Source: an uncultured Selenomonadales bacterium (GTDB taxonomy: Bacteria; Bacillota; Negativicutes; Selenomonadales; Selenomonadaceae). Taken from it: DNA of 9,113 nucleotides. The stretch covers positions 1 to 9,113 of the forward strand of contig CALFJE010000018.1 in assembly GCA_937877545.1 (NCBI GenBank). The letters are read 5' to 3'. The notes beneath the pieces are model-generated. The model saw only the letters and a program-made list of their open reading frames with translations, was not told the DNA's origin and did not search any database. Numbering within the stretch: position 1 is the stretch's first letter; every line of letters starts with the position of its first letter. This document shows, in pieces, positions 1 through 5,637 of this stretch. The translations under genes were made by a program, and so were the position numbers.

Positions 1-33
1 TCACTGTATAAATATGTATCACTTCTTTCAATT

Positions 34-1332
34 TTGTACATATTTATCGTAGCGGACACTTTGGAGCCGTTCGTTACGTCGTGGGCTAATAATTGTCCGC
101 GTGCCGACCTCGTGCTGTTCGTCGATGACATATCCGACTTTACCCGCAACCGTTTGATTCGGAGCGGCGCGTTGCTCGTCGACATTCCCGCCGAGTACAA
201 GGACGTCATGATTATTCATTCCCGTTGGAAAATGTTCGCGGATTTCCTGGAAGCTCACGGCGCAACTTACGAACAAATCTTCGTCACCGATACCCGCGAC
301 GTGATTTTTCAAGGCAACGTGTTTGCGGCGTTCGCGGGCAATTCAAATTGGCTCGGCTACGCCACTTATGCCGCAGACATAGGCGGCAATGTGCCGGAAA
401 GCACCGTAAATTATAAATGGCTCGCCGGGTGTTTCGGCAAGACGGAAGCCGACAAGTTGGCGGGGCGTCAAATCATTTGTTGCGGCACGGTTATCGGCTC
501 CGTCGACGCGATGAAGATTTTCTGCCGCGTCATGTGGACAAATCTTAAAGCCCGCACGGTCTGGGGCGACGAACAGGCGTTGATGAACTATCTGGTTTAC
601 AACGGGCTTTTGCCGATTGCGAATCTGATTGAGACGGACGTTCACAGCGGCGAAATTTATACGAACAGTCTCATCAAAGATAACAAAATTCGTGACGATA
701 AAATTCTGCGCGGCGACGGCGGAGTTCCTGCGGTTGTTCATCAATACGACAGGCACGCGCCCTTAGTTCAGCTTGTCGACGAGCTTTATCGCGCCAAGGA
801 TTTTGTGTTCGACGGACGCTTTACCGACATGCGAAGCACGCTTGAGCAGGTTGTGTGTCTTATTCAAGCCGGCAAAACTGTCGAGGCGACGCGGCTGTTC
901 ATGCGCCAATATTTATCAGCCGCGCCCCTCGGCAAGCATACGGACGCTTTGGTCAAGATTTGGGAACTTTCCGCCCGAAAACCTTTGACGCCGACCGTTG
1001 AGATGTTGGAGGCGGCTTTGCAAGATACTTTGAGCAACGTCGAGAAATTTTCCGCAACCAATCTGTCGGGGATTTTCAGACTCCGCACGGCGGAGACAGC
1101 TCGCGCCGCGTCGACGTTCAGAATTTTTTTCGCAAATTATCTTTTGGAATTGAGCGCGGGCTATCTTCAAGCGAACGACGCCGAAAATTGTTTGGCGGGC
1201 ATAAGGATGATTGAGGCGTTGAACATGCCGCCCGATAAGAATTTTTATCTGTTCGCGGCGAAGGCGAATCGGGTTTTTGGCAGGAAGGCGGAGGCATTGA
1301 CGGCTTACAAGCGGGCTTTGGAGCTTAGCTGA
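34..1332 (+). CDS. GT-A-like glycosyltransferase-type protein with TPR-like C-terminus
   Basis: This 432-residue protein has two parts. The N-terminal half (residues 1-245) looks like a nucleotide-sugar transferase fold: a first strand YIFIVAD, the DxD-like acidic motif TDTRD at 85-89, CCGTVIGS at 149-156, WGDEQALMNYL near 177-187 and VVHQYDRH at 234-241. This order (acidic motif, CGT, D-Q, HQYDRH) is what I know from an uncharacterised glycosyltransferase family; donor and acceptor are unknown. The second half is helical and ends in a probable tetratricopeptide repeat (about 365-430), suggesting protein binding. No signal peptide or membrane segment is seen, so it is probably cytoplasmic, perhaps glycosylating a protein or a surface polymer. 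The start is uncertain: TTG at 34 places the first strand at the N-terminus, but it has no good ribosome binding site and the frame stays open to base 1, so the gene may begin upstream of the window. Confidence 0.7.
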   Translation: MYIFIVADTLEPFVTSWANNCPRADLVLFVDDISDFTRNRLIRSGALLVDIPAEYKDVMIIHSRWKMFADFLEAHGATYEQIFVTDTRDVIFQGNVFAAFAGNSNWLGYATYAADIGGNVPESTVNYKWLAGCFGKTEADKLAGRQIICCGTVIGSVDAMKIFCRVMWTNLKARTVWGDEQALMNYLVYNGLLPIANLIETDVHSGEIYTNSLIKDNKIRDDKILRGDGGVPAVVHQYDRHAPLVQLVDELYRAKDFVFDGRFTDMRSTLEQVVCLIQAGKTVEATRLFMRQYLSAAPLGKHTDALVKIWELSARKPLTPTVEMLEAALQDTLSNVEKFSATNLSGIFRLRTAETARAASTFRIFFANYLLELSAGYLQANDAENCLAGIRMIEALNMPPDKNFYLFAAKANRVFGRKAEALTAYKRALELS

Positions 1333-1356
1333 TTGGCTTGTTCCCAAAATAAATTG

Positions 1357-1386
1357 AACCCTCTCGAACAACGGGAGGGTTTTTTT
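1357..1386 (+). terminator. Rho-independent terminator of the glycosyltransferase gene
   Basis: A ten-pair stem, AACCCTCTCG (1357-1366) with CGGGAGGGTT (1372-1381), contains one T-G wobble, has a five-base loop AACAA and is followed by a run of seven T (1380-1386). It lies 25 bases after the + strand stop codon. It also sits between converging genes: the last T overlaps the stop codon of the - strand macrodomain gene. Read from the - strand the U tract is poor (CAATTTATTTT), so it probably acts mainly on the + strand. Confidence 0.88.
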
Positions 1387-2159
1387 CAGCTCAGGAGGTT
1401 GCGATAAATTTGCTCGTCGACCTCCTTGAACACGTTGAAGATAATTTCAAGCTCGTGCGTCGCAAGGAAATCCTTGACGGTTGTAACGGCAATCTCGGCG
1501 GCACGGGCGTTCGGGAAGTGGAATTCGCCCGTCGATATGCAACAGAACGCCACGCTTTTAAGGTTACGCTCGGCGGCAAGCGCAAGGCACGATTCGTAGC
1601 AGGCGGCAAGCTGACGTTCCTCGGCGGCGTTCGGCTCTCGACCGGCAGGGATAATCGGTCCGACGGTGTGCAAGACAAATTTGCTCGGCAAGTTGAAGGC
1701 GGGCGTAATCTTGGCGCAACCCGTCGGCTCGTCGTGACCTTGCGCCTCCATAAGCTCATGACACGCCGCACGTAGTTGAAGCCCTGCCGCAGAATGAATC
1801 GCGTTGTCTATGCAACCGTGGAGCGGCACGAAACAGCCCAGCAACGTCGAATTGGCGGCGTTGACAATGGCGTCGGCGGCAAGGCGCGTGATGTCGCCAC
1901 GCCAAATTTTAATCTGCGCGGCAACGTTCGGAATATCTTCGGGCTTGACTATGCCGCGCACCAAAGTCTCTGTCGATAAAAGTTCGTCCTGCAACTTTAA
2001 AAAATTCTCGTCAAGCGGCAACGGCGGGCGCACGTTCATCAATGCACGCAAAAGTTGACGTTGGGAAATTTCGTCGTTGGGGATTCGTTCAAGCTCAAGT
2101 TGCGGCATATCCTTGAGCAAGCGGGCGTTCAAATATTTTATCAGCGTCCGGCGATTCAT
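1386..2159 (-). CDS. Zinc-type macrodomain protein, probable ADP-ribosyl hydrolase partner of SirTM
   Basis: This 257-residue protein has a helical N-terminal extension (1-80) followed by a macrodomain. The ADP-ribose pocket shows DAIVNAANS (97-104), HTVGP (164-168) and the phosphate loop CISTGEFHFP (207-216). The loop after the asparagine motif reads GCFVPLHGC, with Cys109, His114 and Cys116 as the likely zinc ligands. This is the signature of the zinc-dependent macrodomains that are encoded next to class M sirtuins and remove ADP-ribose from proteins modified by SirTM. The start codon overlaps the sirtuin stop by four bases (ATGA), so the two are translationally coupled and probably made in balanced amounts. 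The assignment to the zinc macrodomain class is strong from motifs; the actual target protein cannot be seen here. Confidence 0.93.
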   Translation of the reverse strand: MNRRTLIKYLNARLLKDMPQLELERIPNDEISQRQLLRALMNVRPPLPLDENFLKLQDELLSTETLVRGIVKPEDIPNVAAQIKIWRGDITRLAADAIVNAANSTLLGCFVPLHGCIDNAIHSAAGLQLRAACHELMEAQGHDEPTGCAKITPAFNLPSKFVLHTVGPIIPAGREPNAAEERQLAACYESCLALAAERNLKSVAFCCISTGEFHFPNARAAEIAVTTVKDFLATHELEIIFNVFKEVDEQIYRNLLS

Positions 2160-2980
2160 AAGCTGTTCAGCACCTCCGCAATATCGGCGTCGATAATCAA
2201 ACTTTGCGCGGCAATTTCGTTGAGCACGAAGGCTTGACCCTTATTGACGCAAATGTAACGGGCGCGAGGATTGTTAGACGTAAGCTCCCAAAACGGATAC
2301 TTGATGATACCGGGCGTGTTGCCGCCGACGCCCAGCTCCAGATAAACAATGTCATCCGTCGCGTAAGTCCGCAGGAATTTCTGATAGCGATAAGCCGCCG
2401 CGTGCCAGCCCGAATCCTCCACAAACTTATTGTCGATGCGCAGATTGGTCGTCATAACTTCGCCGCACCTCGGACAGCGCGGGATAAGCTCCGTCGGAAC
2501 GCGCATATCCTTTTGAGCGGCAACCATCTTGCGGACGGTCGCCTCGTTGTCGTAAGTCTTATTGTGGCACGGCGTGGAACATTGAAACAAACCGTAATCG
2601 CCCTGCGTGTAGAAAAGCCGCGTCTTATCGAAACCGTTAAGCTGAAATAAATGGTCGACGTTGGTCGTCAGCACGAAATAATTCTTGTCGCGAACAAGCT
2701 CCAAAAGTTTGCGATACGTCGGATTGGGCGGCAGGTCGTAGCGATTATAAAAAATGTTGCGGCTCCAAAAAGCCCAGAATTCTTCGGGCGTGGCGTAGGG
2801 ATAAAAACCGCCGCTGTACATGTCCTCGAAGCCGTAAGCCGCCGCGAAGTCTGCGAAATATTTTTGGAAACGTGCGCCGTCGCAGGTGTAGCCCGCCGCC
2901 GTCGAAAGTCCCGCGCCCGCTCCGATTAGGATATTCCTCGCGTCGCGCAACAGCTTGCCAAGTTCAGAGATTTGTTTCAT
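2156..2980 (-). CDS. Class M sirtuin (SirTM), protein ADP-ribosyltransferase
   Basis: This 274-residue Sir2-fold protein binds NAD through GAGAGLSTAAG (20-30) and TTNVDHL (105-111). It has a four-cysteine zinc site, C134-x3-C138 and C169-x2-C172. Two departures from ordinary deacetylase sirtuins mark it as class M. The usual GIPDFR after the first motif is replaced by GYTCDGARF, and the catalytic histidine of the ELHG-type motif is Gln126 (TQGDYG). Asn107 and Gln126 are 19 residues apart, as are the SpySirTM residues I recall as catalytic (Asn118, Gln137). SirTM enzymes ADP-ribosylate proteins, in known cases a lipoylated GcvH-like carrier, and are reversed by the linked macrodomain. The chosen ATG at 2980 has a clear AGGAGG eight bases upstream; the frame is open further upstream, but those codons overlap the promoter region. 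No lipoyl carrier or lipoate ligase gene lies next to the pair. Confidence 0.92.
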   Translation of the reverse strand: MKQISELGKLLRDARNILIGAGAGLSTAAGYTCDGARFQKYFADFAAAYGFEDMYSGGFYPYATPEEFWAFWSRNIFYNRYDLPPNPTYRKLLELVRDKNYFVLTTNVDHLFQLNGFDKTRLFYTQGDYGLFQCSTPCHNKTYDNEATVRKMVAAQKDMRVPTELIPRCPRCGEVMTTNLRIDNKFVEDSGWHAAAYRYQKFLRTYATDDIVYLELGVGGNTPGIIKYPFWELTSNNPRARYICVNKGQAFVLNEIAAQSLIIDADIAEVLNSL

Positions 2981-3008
2981 GAGCAAATCCTCCTCAAAAT
3001 TTTTACGC

Positions 3009-3038
3009 ATGATAGCAGAGAAAATGATATAATGGCAA
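3009..3038 (-). promoter_or_regulatory. Sigma-70-type promoter for the sirtuin-macrodomain operon
   Basis: Read on the - strand, TTGCCA (3038-3033, 5 of 6 match to TTGACA) and TATCAT (3014-3009, 5 of 6 match to TATAAT) are separated by 18 bases. A transcript starting near 3002 would carry the AGGAGG site and the ATG at 2980. The -35 box overlaps the last base of the divergent TATAAT at 3028-3033. Confidence 0.6.
3028..3033 (+). promoter_or_regulatory. TATAAT -10 box for the TVP38-family gene
   Basis: A perfect TATAAT lies 36 bases before the + strand start codon. The -35 region is poor: only TTTACG-like matches with a spacing that is too long (19-20 bases). The promoter may therefore be weak or need an activator. 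It is interleaved with the divergent sirtuin promoter. Confidence 0.5.
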
Positions 3039-3068
3039 CCGTTTAAGAATTTTTGGAGAGGATAGCAC

Positions 3069-3740
3069 ATGTTCAAAGTAAAAATCGCCGCCGCGTTGCT
3101 GATAGCGGGGCTGTTCTTGGCGATACACCTCGCCGCGCCCGAGCTGTTGCCTGAAGTCATCGCCCTTTTATCACGCGGAGACATCGTCGAGACGGCGGAG
3201 TACATAAGCAGTTACGGTTCGTTGGCGGTGGTGTTCGCGTTCCTGCTTACGCTGTTCGTCAACGCAATCGGCTTTCCGCCCGCGATAATCTTTTCCACGG
3301 CGAACACACTGATATTCGGCATCGTGCCGGGGATAGTCTTATCGGTGGTGGCGGAGACTGTCGGCGTGACGATAAGTTTTCAACTGCTGAGATTTTTTTT
3401 CCGCGACACGGCAAAGAAAATTATCCGTAAAAATAAGCGGCTGCGTTCGGTCGACAAGTACAGCTCAAAGAACGGCTTCACGGTCATGCTGATAGCGCGA
3501 ATGGTGCCCTATGTGCCGAGCGGGATATTGAACGCGGCGGGGGCTTTGAGCTCCATGAGTATGCGCGATTATTTTCTGGCGTCGCTGGTCGGCAAGTTCC
3601 CCTCAACGGGCATAGAGGCGATAATCGGTCACGACGCCATTTTACAGGAAGAGGACTTCACGCGGATAATCGTGGTGGTTATCTTCGCTATTGCGCTAAT
3701 AGGCTGGGCGTGGCGGTATCAGCAAAAGCATCATCATTGA
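3069..3740 (+). CDS. TVP38/TMEM64 (DedA superfamily) membrane protein
   Basis: This 223-residue integral membrane protein starts at an ATG preceded by GGAGAGG (3055-3061). The first helix is at about 5-22, followed by membrane segments at about 50-68, 71-92, 93-111 and 150-175 and a last one at about 199-216, ending in a His-rich tail. The family core is clear: NAIGFPPAIIFSTANTL with a conserved Gly after a re-entrant loop (65-81), GIVLSVVAETVG (88-99) and ARMVPYVPSGILNAAGA (143-159), the second half of the paired re-entrant hairpins typical of this family. Members are linked to lipid or undecaprenyl phosphate movement across the membrane in some DedA relatives; the substrate here is unknown. 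It is divergent from the sirtuin operon. No obvious terminator is seen directly after it, so transcription could run to the terminator at 3963-3992. Confidence 0.9.
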   Translation: MFKVKIAAALLIAGLFLAIHLAAPELLPEVIALLSRGDIVETAEYISSYGSLAVVFAFLLTLFVNAIGFPPAIIFSTANTLIFGIVPGIVLSVVAETVGVTISFQLLRFFFRDTAKKIIRKNKRLRSVDKYSSKNGFTVMLIARMVPYVPSGILNAAGALSSMSMRDYFLASLVGKFPSTGIEAIIGHDAILQEEDFTRIIVVVIFAIALIGWAWRYQQKHHH

Positions 3741-3766
3741 GGAGGATTCGTCGTTAAGAGTATAAA

Positions 3767-3960
3767 TTGCCTTGCCTTGGCAGGCATTACGTTGAAATTT
3801 TGGAGCAATGGCGCGTTATCACCAAGGAAAAGGGCGCGGCGATTGAGCCGGACTTCATAAAGTATCGGCAGGCGGAGGGGATTGCCGCCGCCAAAGCTCG
3901 CGGTGTCAAATTCGGTCGCGAACCGTTGCCGCGTCCGCTCCGAGACAAGTTAAAAATATT
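3767..3960 (+). pseudogene. Remnant of a serine recombinase (resolvase/invertase family)
   Basis: In one reading frame, LGRHYVEILEQWRVITKEK is followed by DFIKYRQAEGIAAAKARG and VKFGREP. Both pieces are typical of serine recombinases of the resolvase/invertase type. In an intact protein about fifty residues (the end of the catalytic core and the start of the long helix) lie between them; here they are joined in frame. The N-terminal part with the catalytic serine is missing (the frame is stopped at 3755), and the DNA-binding helix-turn-helix after GREP is not recognisable. It cannot be an active recombinase. It marks an old mobile element at the edge of the peptide operon. The end coordinate is approximate, since similarity fades after about 3935 while the frame runs to 4099. 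Confidence 0.75.
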
Positions 3961-3962
3961 TC

Positions 3963-3992
3963 AGCCCCCGCGCTTATGCACGAGGGCTTTTT
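3963..3992 (+). terminator. Probable Rho-independent terminator
   Basis: AGCCC (3963-3967) pairs with GGGCT (3984-3988). The stem continues with CG/CG and GC/GC pairs across two C-A mismatches to a TTAT loop, then TTTTT (3988-3992). It would stop transcripts from the TVP38-family gene and the recombinase remnant before the peptide operon. The A-rich left flank lets it act weakly in the other direction too. Confidence 0.65.
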
Positions 3993-4003
3993 GTTTGCAA
4001 AAT

Positions 4004-4126
4004 GTACACTTTTTAAACACCTTGAATCTGCGGAAAGTATATCAGCAAATTTGGGGCAGGTCAATCATTAGACGGCGATTTAACGCAATTTTAACGTAAC
4101 ACTTGTAGCCGCTTAAAAAAGTGTAC
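4004..4126. repeat. Spaced inverted repeat GTACACTTTTTAA flanking the operon's upstream region
   Basis: GTACACTTTTTAA (4004-4016) returns in inverted form as TTAAAAAAGTGTAC (4113-4126), differing by one extra A. The A-rich flanks also match (AAA before the left arm, TTT after the right). The enclosed segment is about 96 bases and holds no gene. It could be a miniature transposable element left beside the recombinase remnant, or two operator half-sites. The right arm ends 26 bases before the radical SAM start codon, so any promoter of the operon lies inside or right at this structure. Confidence 0.5.
4080..4096 (+). promoter_or_regulatory. Direct repeat TTAACG-N5-TTAACG, possible response-regulator site
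   Basis: Two identical TTAACG hexamers (4080-4085 and 4091-4096) are spaced by five bases, giving an 11-base period. That is one helical turn and the usual layout for OmpR/PhoB-type regulators. The flanks also resemble each other (ATTTAACGCAA and TTTTAACGTAA). It lies 57 bases before the radical SAM start codon. No regulator gene is present in the window, so the role is an inference from layout. Confidence 0.35.
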
Positions 4127-4152
4127 TTTATCGACAGGGAGGGAAAAGCTGA

Positions 4153-5304
4153 ATGGATTGGGGCTATGAAGGCTCGACGCGCAGGCGCACTTGTATGCTT
4201 ATGGTCACGCACGCCTGTAACCTCAACTGCAGCTATTGCTATGAGCCTTACAAGAAAAACGCTTACATGAGCTTGGATTTGGCGAAAGAAATTATTTTGC
4301 GTGAGGCGCAGTTCGTGAAGGAAAGCGACCAATTTGACGAGCTGGAGATTGACTTTATGGGCGGCGAGCCGTTGATGAATTTTCCGCTGATTAAGGCGAT
4401 CGTCGAATGGCTGGAGACCGGCGTCATTGATGTTCCACTGATTTGTTTTGCCACAACGAATGGCACCTTGCTCAACGACGAAATTAAAAACTGGTTGCGC
4501 GAACATAAAGACACTATCACCCTCGGCGCAAGTTACGACGGCAACAGCCAAATGCAGTCAACGAATCGCGGCACCGACAAGCATAACATAGACTTAGCGT
4601 TTTTCCATGAATTGTGGCCTCATCAAGCTTTGCATATGACGATTTCAAAAGAGACGTTGCCGACACTGGCTGAAGGCGTTCTGGATATGCAGGCTCACGG
4701 CTACAACGTCGAGGCATCTTTAGCAGAAGGCATCGATTGGACAATCGACGACGCGCTGATTTATCGCGAGCAGTTGTGCATATTGAAAGACGCTTATCTG
4801 AAAAACATCGCCCTCACTCCGTTTGACAGATTGACCAAATTCGTTGACGTGTTCAATTTGCCGCCTACAGAAAAAGTCCAGGTGAAATCGTGCGGCACGG
4901 GAAAGTATATGGCGACCTACGACATTGACGGCAAGAAATACGGTTGCCATATGTTTACGCCCATAGTTTTGGGCAAGGACGCCTTGTTGGCGGACGGGGT
5001 TGAATGGGATTCGCCCGAATCGACGGCTGATGACTATTGCAAGAGCTGTGTGTTGCGACGTTACTGCCCGACGTGTCCCGGCTTCAACTACAAGTATCGC
5101 AAAAATCTTGCCGTTCGAGATAAAAGACATTGCCCTATGGTTTTGGCGGAAACGATGACTGCTTGTGAGTTCCAAGTTGAACGTATCGCCTCCATGGACA
5201 AACTCGACGAGAAAGACGCTCAACACGGGCTGGCGGCACTTCAAGCTTATAAGGTGTTGTGTCATCTGGACATCACGAAGAGCCAAAGCCCTTACACAAT
5301 TTGA
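4153..5304 (+). CDS. Radical SAM/SPASM peptide maturase
   Basis: This 383-residue enzyme carries the radical SAM cluster motif C22-x3-C26-x2-C29 (ACNLNCSYCYE) and the SAM-binding glycines MGGEP at 69-73. Its C-terminal SPASM domain has seven cysteines: C247, C265, then C296-x2-C299-x5-C305-x2-C308, and C327, enough for two auxiliary iron-sulphur clusters. Such enzymes install thioether or carbon-carbon cross-links in ribosomal peptides. The next gene, 59 bases on, encodes a small six-cysteine peptide, so a Cys-derived thioether (sactipeptide or ranthipeptide type) is the likely product. ATG at 4153 has GGGAGGG nine to ten bases upstream. Only 21 residues precede the first cluster cysteine, so there is no room for an N-terminal peptide-recognition (RRE) domain; recognition may use the 56-residue tail after C327 or a protein encoded elsewhere. 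The family is certain; the exact linkage is not. Confidence 0.92.
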   Translation: MDWGYEGSTRRRTCMLMVTHACNLNCSYCYEPYKKNAYMSLDLAKEIILREAQFVKESDQFDELEIDFMGGEPLMNFPLIKAIVEWLETGVIDVPLICFATTNGTLLNDEIKNWLREHKDTITLGASYDGNSQMQSTNRGTDKHNIDLAFFHELWPHQALHMTISKETLPTLAEGVLDMQAHGYNVEASLAEGIDWTIDDALIYREQLCILKDAYLKNIALTPFDRLTKFVDVFNLPPTEKVQVKSCGTGKYMATYDIDGKKYGCHMFTPIVLGKDALLADGVEWDSPESTADDYCKSCVLRRYCPTCPGFNYKYRKNLAVRDKRHCPMVLAETMTACEFQVERIASMDKLDEKDAQHGLAALQAYKVLCHLDITKSQSPYTI

Positions 5305-5312
5305 ACTAATTG

Positions 5313-5339
5313 CGTTCAGCGGCACCGCGTCGTTGAGCG
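5313..5339 (+). other. Hairpin between maturase and precursor genes
   Basis: CGTTCAGCG (5313-5321) pairs with CGTTGAGCG (5331-5339) over nine positions with two G-T wobbles, around a nine-base loop. No T run follows, so it is not a terminator. In RNA it could separate the stability of the two messages or shield the precursor message from exonucleases. Formation is predicted by eye only. Confidence 0.35.
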
Positions 5340-5349
5340 TGAGCATGAG

Positions 5350-5359
5350 AGGAGGTGAT
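5350..5359 (+). promoter_or_regulatory. Extended Shine-Dalgarno AGGAGGTGAT of the precursor gene
   Basis: Ten bases complementary to the 3' end of 16S rRNA, eight bases from AGGAGG to ATG at 5364. This is the longest such match in the window, implying very strong translation of the small peptide. It decides the start at 5364 over an in-frame GTG at 5355 that lies inside the site itself. Confidence 0.8.
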
Positions 5360-5363
5360 AATC

Positions 5364-5546
5364 ATGAAGATGAACATGGACGCTCTTAAGGCTCTCGAAC
5401 TCAAACTTGCCGAATACAGCAAAGCGAACGGAGTTATCGCCGAGCATGAGTCGGCAGTCATAAACTGCACTTGTCAAGGCAACGCTTCTTGCACGGGGCA
5501 TTGCTACGGCTCTTGCACCAACAGCTGTGCCGGTTCTAAAAGGTAA
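5364..5546 (+). CDS. Six-cysteine RiPP precursor-like peptide
   Basis: This 60-residue peptide has an amphipathic, helix-like N-terminal part (1-30, MKMNMDALKALELKLAEYSK and on) with no signal sequence or cysteine, typical of a leader peptide, and a core of about 26 residues with all six cysteines (35, 37, 43, 47, 51, 55). Residues 43-58 form four back-to-back units CTGH, CYGS, CTNS, CAGS, that is C-x-[GN]-[HS]. The C-x3-C-x3-C-x3-C spacing resembles SCIFF and related thioether peptides, but the length and leader do not let me name a family. It sits directly after the radical SAM/SPASM gene and before a peptidase and an exporter, which is the order expected for a modified, cleaved and exported peptide. 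Thr and Ser side chains next to the cysteines are plausible cross-link partners. Bioactivity (bacteriocin, signal or metal binder) cannot be told from sequence. Confidence 0.85.
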   Translation: MKMNMDALKALELKLAEYSKANGVIAEHESAVINCTCQGNASCTGHCYGSCTNSCAGSKR

Positions 5547-5578
5547 GAGCTTTTCGACAGGTGAGTAATCGACGGGGA

Positions 5579-5615
5579 AACGGTGTGGTAGCCTACGGGT
5601 CGCCGCGCCGTTTTT
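5579..5615 (+). terminator. Hairpin with T run after the precursor gene, likely partial terminator
   Basis: AACGGTGTGG (5579-5588) pairs with CCGCGCCGTT (5603-5612) with two T-G wobbles and a 14-base loop, followed by TTTTT (5611-5615). It lies 33 bases after the precursor stop and just before the peptidase gene on the same strand. I infer partial read-through, so that precursor message exceeds that of the downstream processing and export genes, as in many peptide operons. Confidence 0.7.
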
Positions 5616-5637
5616 CGTTATGCAAGAGGAATTTAAC

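Noticed and set aside
1410..2058. Open frames on the + strand opposite the macrodomain gene
   Set aside because: They have no family resemblance and mirror the codon pattern of the real gene on the other strand.
2981..3205. Longer sirtuin reading with an extra 75 residues at the N-terminus
   Set aside because: The extension overlaps the divergent promoter region and the start of the TVP38 gene, has no family similarity, and the ATG at 2980 has an ideal AGGAGG site.
3960..4099. Continuation of the recombinase frame as a real 110-residue protein
   Set aside because: The frame runs through a terminator hairpin and an inverted repeat, loses family similarity after GREP and has no ribosome site.
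5620..5637. Six-residue longer start of the ClpP-like peptidase at ATG 5620
   Set aside because: It starts right behind the terminator T run with no ribosome site, while AGAGGA stands seven bases before ATG 5638.
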